Part shown: positions 1 through 6,198 of the stretch, piece by piece | Position numbering within the stretch: position 1 is the first letter of the stretch | Layout of the letters: every line of letters begins with the position of its first letter | Assembly: GCA_900763885.1 (NCBI GenBank) | Contig: CAAFLY010000028.1 | Span: 1-7,820 of the forward strand | Direction: 5' to 3' | DNA length: 7,820 bases | From: Clostridia bacterium | GTDB taxonomy: Bacteria > Bacillota > Clostridia > Oscillospirales > CAG-272 | Made by a program: the position numbers and the translations under genes | Notes under the pieces: generated by a model | What the model was told of the DNA's origin: nothing | Seen by the model: only the letters and a program-made list of their open reading frames with translations | The model's database searches: none

Positions 1-219
1 AATACTCCGAAGGACATAATCGCGGACGAGCCTACCGAGAATATCGACCCGAAAATGTCTCTTGAAATTATGCATCTGCTCGTGAAGATCAACAAGCTCG
101 GCAAAACCGTAATCGTTGTGACGCACGAGAAAAACCTCGTCGACTACTATAAGCAGCGCGTGGTCATTCTGAAGGACGGTCTGATCGTCGAAGACCGGGT
201 GGGAGGAATGTTCCAATGA
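1..219 (+). CDS. ftsE: Cell division ATP-binding protein FtsE, 3' part only
   Basis: This is the last 72 residues of an ABC-type ATPase; the start lies outside the window. FtsE hydrolyses ATP on the cytoplasmic face of the FtsEX complex, which is thought to switch on an extracytoplasmic peptidoglycan hydrolase during division or elongation. The sequence opens in the Walker B/D-loop region (ADEPTENIDP, residues 9-18 of the fragment) and continues to the switch histidine (VVTHEKNLVD). The Walker A and signature motifs would be upstream. Most FtsE proteins read PTGNLDP; here it is PTENIDP, a conservative-looking variation that I believe occurs in clostridia (from memory). The stop codon TGA overlaps the ATG of ftsX (ATGA), so the two are translationally coupled. 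The partner gene makes FtsE far more likely than another ABC ATPase. Confidence 0.95.
   Translation, partial: NTPKDIIADEPTENIDPKMSLEIMHLLVKINKLGKTVIVVTHEKNLVDYYKQRVVILKDGLIVEDRVGGMFQ
201..207 (+). promoter_or_regulatory. Shine-Dalgarno for ftsX
   Basis: GGGAGGA lies inside the last codons of ftsE, 8 nt before the ftsX ATG at 216. It fixes that start and supports coupled translation of the two subunits. Confidence 0.8.
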
Positions 220-1103
220 AGCGTTACAGCCTTTTCTACTTTATCGGACAGGCGATCCGCGGTCTCTGGCGCAATGGGGTCATGACCTTTGCCTCCATCG
301 CGGTGCTGATGAGCTGTCTCGTCGTCATCGGCGGCTTCTCCCTGCTCGTATACAACATCGACGTCAATCTGGAGAGCTTCGGACTGCTCAATGAGGTCGT
401 CGTCTCTCTCGATTATGATCTGCCGGAGGAGGAGATCGAATCGATCGGCGAAAAGCTCTCCTCCCTGGACAATGTGGAGTCCGTCACGCGGATCACAAAG
501 GATGAAGCCATCGCGGAGATCGGCGAGGACTACAACACGCCCGTGGACGACATCACCTCCGGCGAAGAAGCAAATCCGCTCAGCGATGAGTACCGGATCA
601 TCTACACCTCCAACGACAAGGTGGCGGAGATGGAATACCAGATCCACCAGATCGAGGGCGTACGCAAGTTCCGCGATATGCACAATCTGTCTGTGACCGT
701 CGAGAACTTCAAAAGCGGCGTGATGATGATCTTCACGTGGTTCCTGGCAATTCTCGCCGTGGTCAGCATCTTCATCATCGTCAACACCATCAAGCTGTCC
801 GTATTCGCCAGACGCCATGAGATCAGCGTCATGCGGTATGTCGGTGCGACCGGCTGGTTCATCACGCTGCCGTTCCTCATCGAGGGTACCATCATCGGTT
901 TGCTTGCCAGCGCCATCGCGTATTTTGTGGAATGGTACTTCTACGGCTACATTGTGAACGTCGTCATGACCGATATGCAGATGATCACTATTGTGCCGTT
1001 TTCTGCCATCCAGCCGTATGTGCTCTGGGGCTTTATCGGCCTGGGCATCCTGACCGGTATCATCGGCTCCTCGATCTCGCTCGGCAAATACCTGAAGCAG
1101 TGA
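216..1103 (+). CDS. ftsX: Cell division protein FtsX, membrane subunit of FtsEX
   Basis: The 295-aa protein has the standard FtsX layout: a short cytoplasmic N-terminus, TM1 (about residues 22-46), a large extracytoplasmic domain (about 50-165), TM2 (about 168-190), TM3 (about 213-240) and TM4 (about 266-290). The extracytoplasmic domain carries the family-typical NPLSDEYRI stretch (120-128). The cytoplasmic loop after TM2 has the typical VNTIKLSVFARRHEISVMR segment leading into YVGATGWF, the region that couples to FtsE. In the known complex, the extracytoplasmic domain binds the coiled coil of a murein hydrolase or its activator; the gene following it here encodes such a protein. Length is normal and the frame is intact. 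The start is supported by an SD within ftsE and the ATGA overlap. Confidence 0.97.
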   Translation: MKRYSLFYFIGQAIRGLWRNGVMTFASIAVLMSCLVVIGGFSLLVYNIDVNLESFGLLNEVVVSLDYDLPEEEIESIGEKLSSLDNVESVTRITKDEAIAEIGEDYNTPVDDITSGEEANPLSDEYRIIYTSNDKVAEMEYQIHQIEGVRKFRDMHNLSVTVENFKSGVMMIFTWFLAILAVVSIFIIVNTIKLSVFARRHEISVMRYVGATGWFITLPFLIEGTIIGLLASAIAYFVEWYFYGYIVNVVMTDMQMITIVPFSAIQPYVLWGFIGLGILTGIIGSSISLGKYLKQ

Positions 1104-1139
1104 CCTCTTATATCATGATAAAGAAAGGAATGACCGCAT

Positions 1140-2333
1140 ATGAAAAAACTGTCCCGGATTCTTGTCTGCGGCGGCATATGTCTTGCCCTGCTCCTCTCCC
1201 CCGGGTCTGACCTTTCGAGAATGGCGTACGTGCGCGGCGACAATTCGCTGACCGACGCCACCGTCCAGTCCTATGAGCAGCAGCTTGCGGAGCTGTCCCG
1301 GAAACAGGAGGCTGCGCTTGCCCAGATCAGCGCGCTCAAGAACGATATTTACGAAGCACAAAACACAAAATACGCCTACGACGAGCTTGTCAACCTGTCC
1401 ATTAAAAAGAGGGATCTGACTCAGATGCAATACGACAGCATCACGGAGCAGATCGCCGCGAAGGAATACCTCATCGAGGAGGCAAACGTCAACATCGAAT
1501 CCCAGAGGGAGGCGCGTCTGTCCCGTCTTCGTGCCCTGCAGGACGCCGGAAAGGCGAATTATCTGGAGATCCTCCTCGGCGCGACCAATCTTGTGGACTT
1601 TCTCACCCGTGTCGACCGCGTATCCACAATGATGGAATACGATCGGCACGTGATCACCTCGCTGGAGGAAAACCGCACACAGCTGCAAATGGCACAGGCG
1701 GAGCTGGAGCACAGTCTGGAATTGCAGCAGTCCGCGATGGAGCAGCTGGAGGACAGCATCGCTCTTGCACAGCAGGCTGCAGAAGAATCCCGGGTGTACA
1801 TGGAAAAGCTGCAGAACGATGAAAGCTCCGCCGTCGCCGCCTATTGGGCTGCCAAAGAAAAGGAAAACGAACTCAACAGCCAGCTGCAGACCTATTTGCA
1901 GGAACTGCAGGCAAAACAGCAGAAAGCGTATGTCGGCGGCGCACTGGACTGGCCCCTGCCAACCGATGTGTATTACCAGGTCACCTCAGAGTACGGCTGG
2001 CGTACCCTTTGGGGCATGCAGGACTTCCATCTTGGGCTTGACCTTGCCTGTGCCTGCAATACGGCTGTCTATGCCGCGAACGCCGGTACCGTTCTGAAAA
2101 GCGAATACCATTACAGCTACGGCAACTACGTCCTCATCGACCACGGCGGCGGAATCTCCACCCTGTACGCGCACATGAACGAGCGTTGGGTCAGCGCGGG
2201 CGATACCGTGACGCTCCTGCAACAGATCGGTAAGGTTGGCACCACAGGCTCCTCCTCCGGCTACCACCTCCACTTTGAGGTGCGGGAAAACGGCAGCACA
2301 ACGGACCCGCGCGGGTACATCAATCTGCCGTAA
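1140..2333 (+). CDS. Secreted coiled-coil M23 (LytM-type) murein hydrolase, likely FtsEX partner
   Basis: The 397-aa protein starts with a basic, hydrophobic signal segment (residues 1 to about 25; no lipobox seen). A long glutamine/glutamate-rich coiled coil follows (about 40-260), interrupted near 139-165 by ANYLEILLGATNLVDFLTR, the stretch that in PcsB/EnvC-type proteins links the coiled-coil arms. The C-terminus (about 270-397) is a peptidase M23 domain. All expected residues are present: zinc ligands H297 and D301 (HLGLD) and H378, with H345 (LYAH) and H376 (HLH) as the other active-site histidines. It should therefore cleave peptidoglycan cross-bridges or stem peptides itself, unlike E. 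coli EnvC, whose LytM domain is degenerate. AAGAAAGGA at 1121-1129 precedes the ATG by 10 nt. The gene lies 36 nt after ftsX, so it is probably in the same operon. Confidence 0.94.
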   Translation: MKKLSRILVCGGICLALLLSPGSDLSRMAYVRGDNSLTDATVQSYEQQLAELSRKQEAALAQISALKNDIYEAQNTKYAYDELVNLSIKKRDLTQMQYDSITEQIAAKEYLIEEANVNIESQREARLSRLRALQDAGKANYLEILLGATNLVDFLTRVDRVSTMMEYDRHVITSLEENRTQLQMAQAELEHSLELQQSAMEQLEDSIALAQQAAEESRVYMEKLQNDESSAVAAYWAAKEKENELNSQLQTYLQELQAKQQKAYVGGALDWPLPTDVYYQVTSEYGWRTLWGMQDFHLGLDLACACNTAVYAANAGTVLKSEYHYSYGNYVLIDHGGGISTLYAHMNERWVSAGDTVTLLQQIGKVGTTGSSSGYHLHFEVRENGSTTDPRGYINLP

Positions 2334-2361
2334 CAACATTTCTATCAGAAACAGGAAAGAC

Positions 2362-2400
2362 CGCGTGCGATACTCGGCATGGCCCCGGGTATCGCACGCG
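2362..2400 (+). promoter_or_regulatory. Strong hairpin at the start of the S41 peptidase gene
   Basis: CGCGTGCGATAC (2362-2373) and GTATCGCACGCG (2389-2400) are perfect 12-bp inverted arms. Four more pairs (2374-2377 with 2385-2388, one of them T-G) extend the stem to 16 bp with a 7-nt loop. No T-run follows, so it is a poor intrinsic terminator. It ends 15 nt before the ATG at 2416 and its 5' arm contains an in-frame GTG (2365-2367) with a good SD (AGGA at 2353-2356). It could control translation of the downstream gene or affect mRNA stability; this is inference. Confidence 0.6.
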
Positions 2401-2415
2401 CGGGTATTATTGCGT

Positions 2416-3711
2416 ATGCCAAAGAAAATTTCCATCGGCGCGACCATCGCCATCACCCTGATCGGCTGCGTCATGACGTTCCAGACGACATATCTCGTGC
2501 TGCACAATCGGTATGAAAAGCAGTATGCCGCAGACGCGATCTCCGTGGTGTCCAAAACGAATCTGACAGGCGGTACCGACACCGCGGCGAATGCGCCCTC
2601 GTCCGATTTCATGGCGAAATTAGAGGAGAAGATCGGCGAGATCGACTACATTTTCCGCAATTACTACATCGGAGAGCTGGACGACGAGGCACTGATCGAC
2701 ATGGTGGCGACCGGATACATTGCCGGAACCGGGGACGATTACGCCGCGTATTATTCCGCTGACGGATTTGCCGACTTCATGAACGACATGGAGGGCGAAA
2801 TGTCCGGCATCGGGATCAACGTCATCTACAACACGGACTACCGCGTGATCGAGGTCATCAGCGTCATGCCCGACTCTCCGGCACTGGAAGCGGGACTGCA
2901 GCCGGGTGACTTCATCGTATACGTCGGTGAGGAGGAAGAAAAAACGCCCGTCTCGGAGCTGGGGTACAATCCGTCTGTCGCGAAGCTGCGCGGTCCGGAG
3001 GGAACGGAGGCAGTCTTTACGGTGGCGCGCGGAGAGAATCACGATGAGCTGATCGATTTCCGTGTGGTACGCAAAAAGATCGACAGCCAGTCCGTTCTCT
3101 ACCACGTATACGCGCCGGACAACACGATCGGGGTGATCAAAATCACGGGCTTTGATTCCAAAACGCCGGAGCAGTTTGTCGCCGCCGTGGAGGATCTGAC
3201 CCAAAGCCAGGGCTGCCAACGGCTCGTCATCGATCTGCGGTACAATCCTGGTGGAGAGCTGTCGTCCATTGTGACCGTTCTCGACTACATTCTGCCGCAG
3301 GGACCGATCATCCGGATCTTTGACGCGGACGGCAATCAGGTGGACGAATACGATTCCGAAGCCACCGAGCTCAACATTCCGATGGCGGTTCTCGTCAACG
3401 GCAGCACGGCAAGCGCGGCGGAACTGTTCACCAGTGCCCTGCGCGATTACAACAAGGCGGTCATCGTCGGCACCACCACATTCGGCAAGGGCTGTATGCA
3501 GACGACAATTCCCCTCTCGGACGGCAGCGCGGTCTCCGTCACATACCGGATGTATTCCCCGCCATATGGTGAAAACTACCACGGCGTCGGGATCACTCCG
3601 AACGTAGAGGTGGAGCTCGACGAATCGCTCGCCGAAAAGAACATTTACAAAATCACCGACGAGGAGGACAACCAACTCGCCGCGGCGGCAGAGGCAGTGC
3701 GTTCCCGCTGA
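2416..3711 (+). CDS. S41 family C-terminal processing peptidase with PDZ domain
   Basis: From ATG 2416 the product is 431 aa. One N-terminal membrane anchor (about residues 5-29, after MPKK) places the enzyme outside the membrane. A short helical segment (about 65-125) leads to a PDZ domain (about 130-215; GIGINV, SPALEAGLQPGDFI), then the S41 catalytic core (about 225-400). The Ser/Lys/Gln set is intact: S333 (STASAAEL), K358 (TFGKG) and Q362; the 25- and 4-residue spacings equal those of known C-terminal processing proteases. These enzymes clip or degrade envelope proteins by binding exposed C-termini. The start is uncertain. ATG 2416 fits the family's usual N-terminus but has no visible SD. 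In-frame GTG 2365 has AGGA 8 nt upstream and would add 17 residues. Probably the last gene of the ftsEX operon. Confidence 0.93.
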   Translation: MPKKISIGATIAITLIGCVMTFQTTYLVLHNRYEKQYAADAISVVSKTNLTGGTDTAANAPSSDFMAKLEEKIGEIDYIFRNYYIGELDDEALIDMVATGYIAGTGDDYAAYYSADGFADFMNDMEGEMSGIGINVIYNTDYRVIEVISVMPDSPALEAGLQPGDFIVYVGEEEEKTPVSELGYNPSVAKLRGPEGTEAVFTVARGENHDELIDFRVVRKKIDSQSVLYHVYAPDNTIGVIKITGFDSKTPEQFVAAVEDLTQSQGCQRLVIDLRYNPGGELSSIVTVLDYILPQGPIIRIFDADGNQVDEYDSEATELNIPMAVLVNGSTASAAELFTSALRDYNKAVIVGTTTFGKGCMQTTIPLSDGSAVSVTYRMYSPPYGENYHGVGITPNVEVELDESLAEKNIYKITDEEDNQLAAAAEAVRSR

Positions 3712-3888
3712 GGCTGCGCCGCATGGATCATGTTTATGCGTTTGAAGGCTTCGGGATATGGGTTTGGGTCGCGAAACAATCCTACAGCAGCGATTCCCAA
3801 GCGGGCATACCGCCGTCCTCCGCCGCATATACTCCATACCATCAGAAAAATCACATCGTAAGAGAGACACAGGAAGGAAGCAACCATC
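3712..3888 (+). other. 177-nt gap upstream of greA
   Basis: No convincing gene is present. An imperfect inverted repeat (3764-3772 with 3790-3800, two-base bulge, 17-nt loop) has no T-run after it. A TATACT at 3828-3833 could be a -10 box, but nothing resembling TTGACA lies 16-18 nt before it. The length of the gap suggests a separate greA-lysS promoter here, without a clear one being visible. AGGAAGGAAG (3871-3880) is the greA ribosome binding site. Confidence 0.4.
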
Positions 3889-4383
3889 ATGGACCAGGCA
3901 AAACTCACCAAGTACACCGCGGAAGGCTACAAAACGCTGACAGACGAGTTAACGTATCTGAAGCAGGTCAAGATTGAGGAGGTCAAGAAGAGTCTCGCAG
4001 AGGCACGTTCGTTCGGTGACTTATCGGAAAACAGCGAATACGATGAAGCGAAAAATGAGCAGGCGAAGGTCGTCACCCGGATCGCGGAGCTTGAAAGCCT
4101 CATCGAACACGCTGTTGTGGTGGACGAATCCGAAATGAAGGCGGACATCGTCAACTTAGGCTCCACGGTCAAGGTTCTGGATCTGGAATTTGAAGAGGAA
4201 ATCGAGTACAGCCTTGTCGGTACGAACGAAGCGAATCCGATGCTCGGCAGGATCTCCGACAGAAGCCCCATCGGCAGTGCCATGATCGGCGCGAAGGAAG
4301 GCGACCTCATCACGGTCAATACGCCGGACGGAGAGCTGAAATTCAAGATCCTCTCCGTATCCCGCACGAAGAACAACGGCTGA
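3889..4383 (+). CDS. greA: Transcription elongation factor GreA
   Basis: The 164-aa protein has the usual GreA length and two domains. The N-terminal antiparallel coiled coil (about 1-78) carries the tip motif GDLSENSEYDEAK, with D44 and E47 as the acidic pair that enters the RNA polymerase secondary channel. The C-terminal FKBP-like domain (about 84-160) has the family segment GRISDRSPIGSAMIG. GreA rescues backtracked RNA polymerase by stimulating cleavage of the nascent transcript's 3' end. GreB is unlikely: Gram-positive bacteria generally carry GreA, and the basic patch is not enlarged. The start has a strong SD (AGGAAGG) with normal spacing. lysS follows after 44 nt with no terminator, a common pairing in Clostridia, so the two are probably cotranscribed. 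Confidence 0.97.
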   Translation: MDQAKLTKYTAEGYKTLTDELTYLKQVKIEEVKKSLAEARSFGDLSENSEYDEAKNEQAKVVTRIAELESLIEHAVVVDESEMKADIVNLGSTVKVLDLEFEEEIEYSLVGTNEANPMLGRISDRSPIGSAMIGAKEGDLITVNTPDGELKFKILSVSRTKNNG

Positions 4384-4427
4384 TCCTACCAATCCACGTA
4401 AAAAAGCATCCGAAAGGAAAGAAAAAT

Positions 4428-5927
4428 ATGACTGACAACCAAGTACAGGCAAACGCGCCGCAGGAAAACCTGAGCGAGATTCTGCAGATCCGTCGGGACA
4501 AGCTCAAGGCCCTGCAGGACGCGGGACACGATCCGTTCCAGATCACCAAGTACAGCGTAACCCACCACAGCAGCGACATCAAGGACAATTACGACGCATT
4601 GGAGGGAAAAGCGGTCTCTGTGGCGGGCAGAATGCTCTCCAAGCGGATCATGGGCAAGGCGTCGTTCTGCCATGTGCAGGATCTACGCGGCACCATACAG
4701 GTATACGTCGCCCGGGACGCGATCGGGGAAGAAGCCTACGCGGACTTCAAAAAGCTCGACATCGGCGACATCATCGGCGTGACCGGGACCGTATTCAAGA
4801 CAAAGACCGGTGAAACCTCCCTGCACGCGACCGGGATCACGCTTCTCTCCAAGAGTCTGCAGCCGCTGCCGGAGAAATTCCATGGACTGACCAATGTGGA
4901 CACGCGGTATCGCCAGCGGTATGTGGACCTCATCACGAATCCCGAAAGCCGCGACGTGTTCATCAAGCGTTCCCGCATCATCTCCACCATCCGTCGGTTC
5001 CTCGATGCACAGGGCTTCATGGAAGTGGAGACGCCGATCCTCGTATCGAATGCCGGCGGTGCCGCTGCCAGACCGTTTGAAACACACTTCAACGCGTTGG
5101 ATGAGGATTTCCGTCTGCGCATTTCTCTGGAATTGTATCTGAAGCGGCTGATCGTCGGCGGCCTGGAGCGGGTCTATGAGATCGGCAGAGTTTTCCGCAA
5201 CGAGGGTCTGGATACGCGCCACAATCCGGAATTCACGCTCATGGAATTGTACCAGGCGTACACAGATTACCACGGCATGATGGATCTGACCGAAAATATG
5301 TACCGCTACGTGGCGAAAGAGGTTCTCGGCACCACGACCATCACGTATAACGGCGTGGAAATGGATCTCGGCAAGCCGTTTGCCAGAATCACCATGGTGG
5401 ACGCGGTCAAGCAGTATTCCGGCGTCGATTTTCACGAGATTCACTCCCTTGAGGAAGCCAGAGCCGCCGCGGACGCACATCATGTCGCATATGAGGAACG
5501 GCACAAGAAGGGCGACATCCTCAATCTGTTCTTTGAAGCCTTCGTGGAGGAGCATCTCATTCAGCCGACGTTCGTAATGGATCATCCCGTGGAGATCTCG
5601 CCGTTGACGAAGCGCAAGCCGAACGATCCTGAATACGTGGAGCGGTTTGAATTCTTCATGAACGGCTGGGAAATGGCAAACGCCTATTCCGAGCTGAACG
5701 ATCCAATCGACCAGAGGGAACGCTTTGCCGCGCAGGAGGAGCAGTTTGCGTCCGGTGATGAGGAAGCGAACCACACCGACGAGGATTTCCTGAACGCACT
5801 GGAGATCGGCATGCCCCCGACAGGCGGTATCGGTTACGGCATCGACCGGATGTGCATGCTCCTCACCGACTCCGCCGCGATCCGGGACGTACTGCTCTTC
5901 CCGACAATGAAGCCCCTCGACAAGTAA
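4428..5927 (+). CDS. lysS: Lysine--tRNA ligase, class II
   Basis: The full-length 499-aa enzyme charges tRNA-Lys with lysine using ATP in the cytoplasm. Order of parts: an N-terminal helix with RRDKLKALQDAGHDPF (22-37); an OB-fold anticodon-binding domain (about 63-140); then the class II catalytic core. Motif 1 spans about 186-206 (FLDAQGFMEVETPIL). Motif 2 spans about 248-275, with FRNEG giving the ATP-contacting R257 and E259. Motif 3 is GGIGYGIDRMCMLL (466-479) with its arginine at R474. HNPEFTLMELYQAY and HPVEISPL are typical LysRS active-site stretches. The SD AAAGGA (4413-4418) lies 9 nt before the ATG. No T-box is visible upstream; the gene appears to be expressed with greA. It is the last gene with core-genome codon use before the composition shift. 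Confidence 0.99.
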   Translation: MTDNQVQANAPQENLSEILQIRRDKLKALQDAGHDPFQITKYSVTHHSSDIKDNYDALEGKAVSVAGRMLSKRIMGKASFCHVQDLRGTIQVYVARDAIGEEAYADFKKLDIGDIIGVTGTVFKTKTGETSLHATGITLLSKSLQPLPEKFHGLTNVDTRYRQRYVDLITNPESRDVFIKRSRIISTIRRFLDAQGFMEVETPILVSNAGGAAARPFETHFNALDEDFRLRISLELYLKRLIVGGLERVYEIGRVFRNEGLDTRHNPEFTLMELYQAYTDYHGMMDLTENMYRYVAKEVLGTTTITYNGVEMDLGKPFARITMVDAVKQYSGVDFHEIHSLEEARAAADAHHVAYEERHKKGDILNLFFEAFVEEHLIQPTFVMDHPVEISPLTKRKPNDPEYVERFEFFMNGWEMANAYSELNDPIDQRERFAAQEEQFASGDEEANHTDEDFLNALEIGMPPTGGIGYGIDRMCMLLTDSAAIRDVLLFPTMKPLDK

Positions 5928-5990
5928 AAGTCGAAAAAAACCAGTGTTTATGCGGGTTTCGGGACTTTCTAAACCGAATAAATTTACCTC

Positions 5991-6012
5991 TTTACACCAA
6001 TTTTACACCAAT
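5991..6012. repeat. Perfect tandem 11-bp direct repeat
   Basis: TTTACACCAAT occurs twice back to back (5991-6001 and 6002-6012). Nine of its bases, TACACCAAT, recur at 6137-6145, at the position of the weak -35 box of the next gene. One repeat unit is about one helical turn, so two copies would face the same side of the DNA. Candidate roles are recombinase arm sites, a repressor binding site or a recombination scar. Confidence 0.7.
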
Positions 6013-6066
6013 CGGTGCTAAAAACGGTGCAGAGACTAAAAAATCGCATAATTTTGAGTTTCACAC

Positions 6067-6110
6067 AGCTCCTGAGAAGTTACGGCTTTTCAGGAGCTTC
6101 TTTCATTTCT
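6067..6110 (+). terminator. Intrinsic terminator downstream of lysS
   Basis: AGCTCCTGAGAAG (6067-6079) pairs with CTTTTCAGGAGCT (6086-6098): 13 bp with one G-U pair and a 6-nt loop. A T-rich tail, TCTTTCATTTCT, follows immediately. It should stop transcripts from lysS about 140 nt past its stop codon and insulate the next gene. Confidence 0.8.
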
Positions 6111-6136
6111 CATAGTTTTCGGGCTACATCGCAAAC

Positions 6137-6191
6137 TACACCAATCCCGTTTTTCTCAATATAATGAGGATAATCACAGAGGAAGGGGTGG
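6137..6191 (+). promoter_or_regulatory. Promoter and RBS of the zinc-ribbon gene
   Basis: A perfect -10 box TATAAT (6160-6165) sits 17 nt after a poor -35 (TACACC, 6137-6142). The -10 lies within a near-palindrome, CTCAATATAATGAG (6155-6168, 12 of 14 positions symmetric), which could be an operator. The expected transcript start near 6172 leaves a leader of about 27 nt containing GAGGAAGGGG (6179-6188), the ribosome binding site for ATG 6199. The weak -35 overlaps the third TACACCAAT copy. Confidence 0.55.
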
Positions 6192-6198
6192 TTGTACT

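Larger units (their letters stand above)
5928..6198 (+). other. Non-coding junction between lysS and the accessory cassette
   Basis: This 271-nt stretch has no credible gene. It is visibly AT-richer than the upstream genes. It holds a tandem 11-bp repeat, a short CGGTGC pair (6013-6018 and 6025-6030, 12-nt period), an intrinsic terminator and a promoter. The part from about 5940 to 6030 resembles, from memory and unchecked, sequence found beside tyrosine-integrase genes in gut Firmicutes, so it may be an attachment-site remnant. Confidence 0.5.

Noticed and set aside
1113..1712. Minus-strand open frame opposite the M23 gene
   Set aside because: Shadow of the coiled-coil coding sequence; low-complexity leucine-rich product with no family likeness.
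2236..2415. Upstream extension of the S41 frame to ATG 2236
   Set aside because: The extension overlaps the conserved end of the M23 domain and its translation is unlike any protease N-terminus.
3764..3800. Imperfect hairpin upstream of greA as a terminator
   Set aside because: It has a bulge and a 17-nt loop, and no T-run follows.
2620..3870. Long minus-strand open frame opposite the S41 peptidase gene
   Set aside because: Antisense to an intact protease gene; composition is Arg/His/Asp-rich as in codon shadows, with no motif.
3723..3977. 84-codon plus-strand frame between the S41 gene and greA
   Set aside because: It runs into greA in another frame, has no SD, and its product shows no recognisable pattern.
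4683..5774. Long minus-strand open frame opposite lysS
   Set aside because: It lies entirely antisense to a clear lysS, has no recognisable domain, and open antisense frames are expected with this codon bias.
5917..5934. TCGAC/GTCGA inverted repeat over the lysS stop
   Set aside because: Only 5 bp and followed by A rather than T on the coding strand, so not a terminator for lysS; likely chance.
5852..6115. 87-codon frame from the end of lysS through the junction
   Set aside because: The first part is a shadow of lysS motif 3 and the rest ends inside the terminator hairpin; no SD for the ATG.
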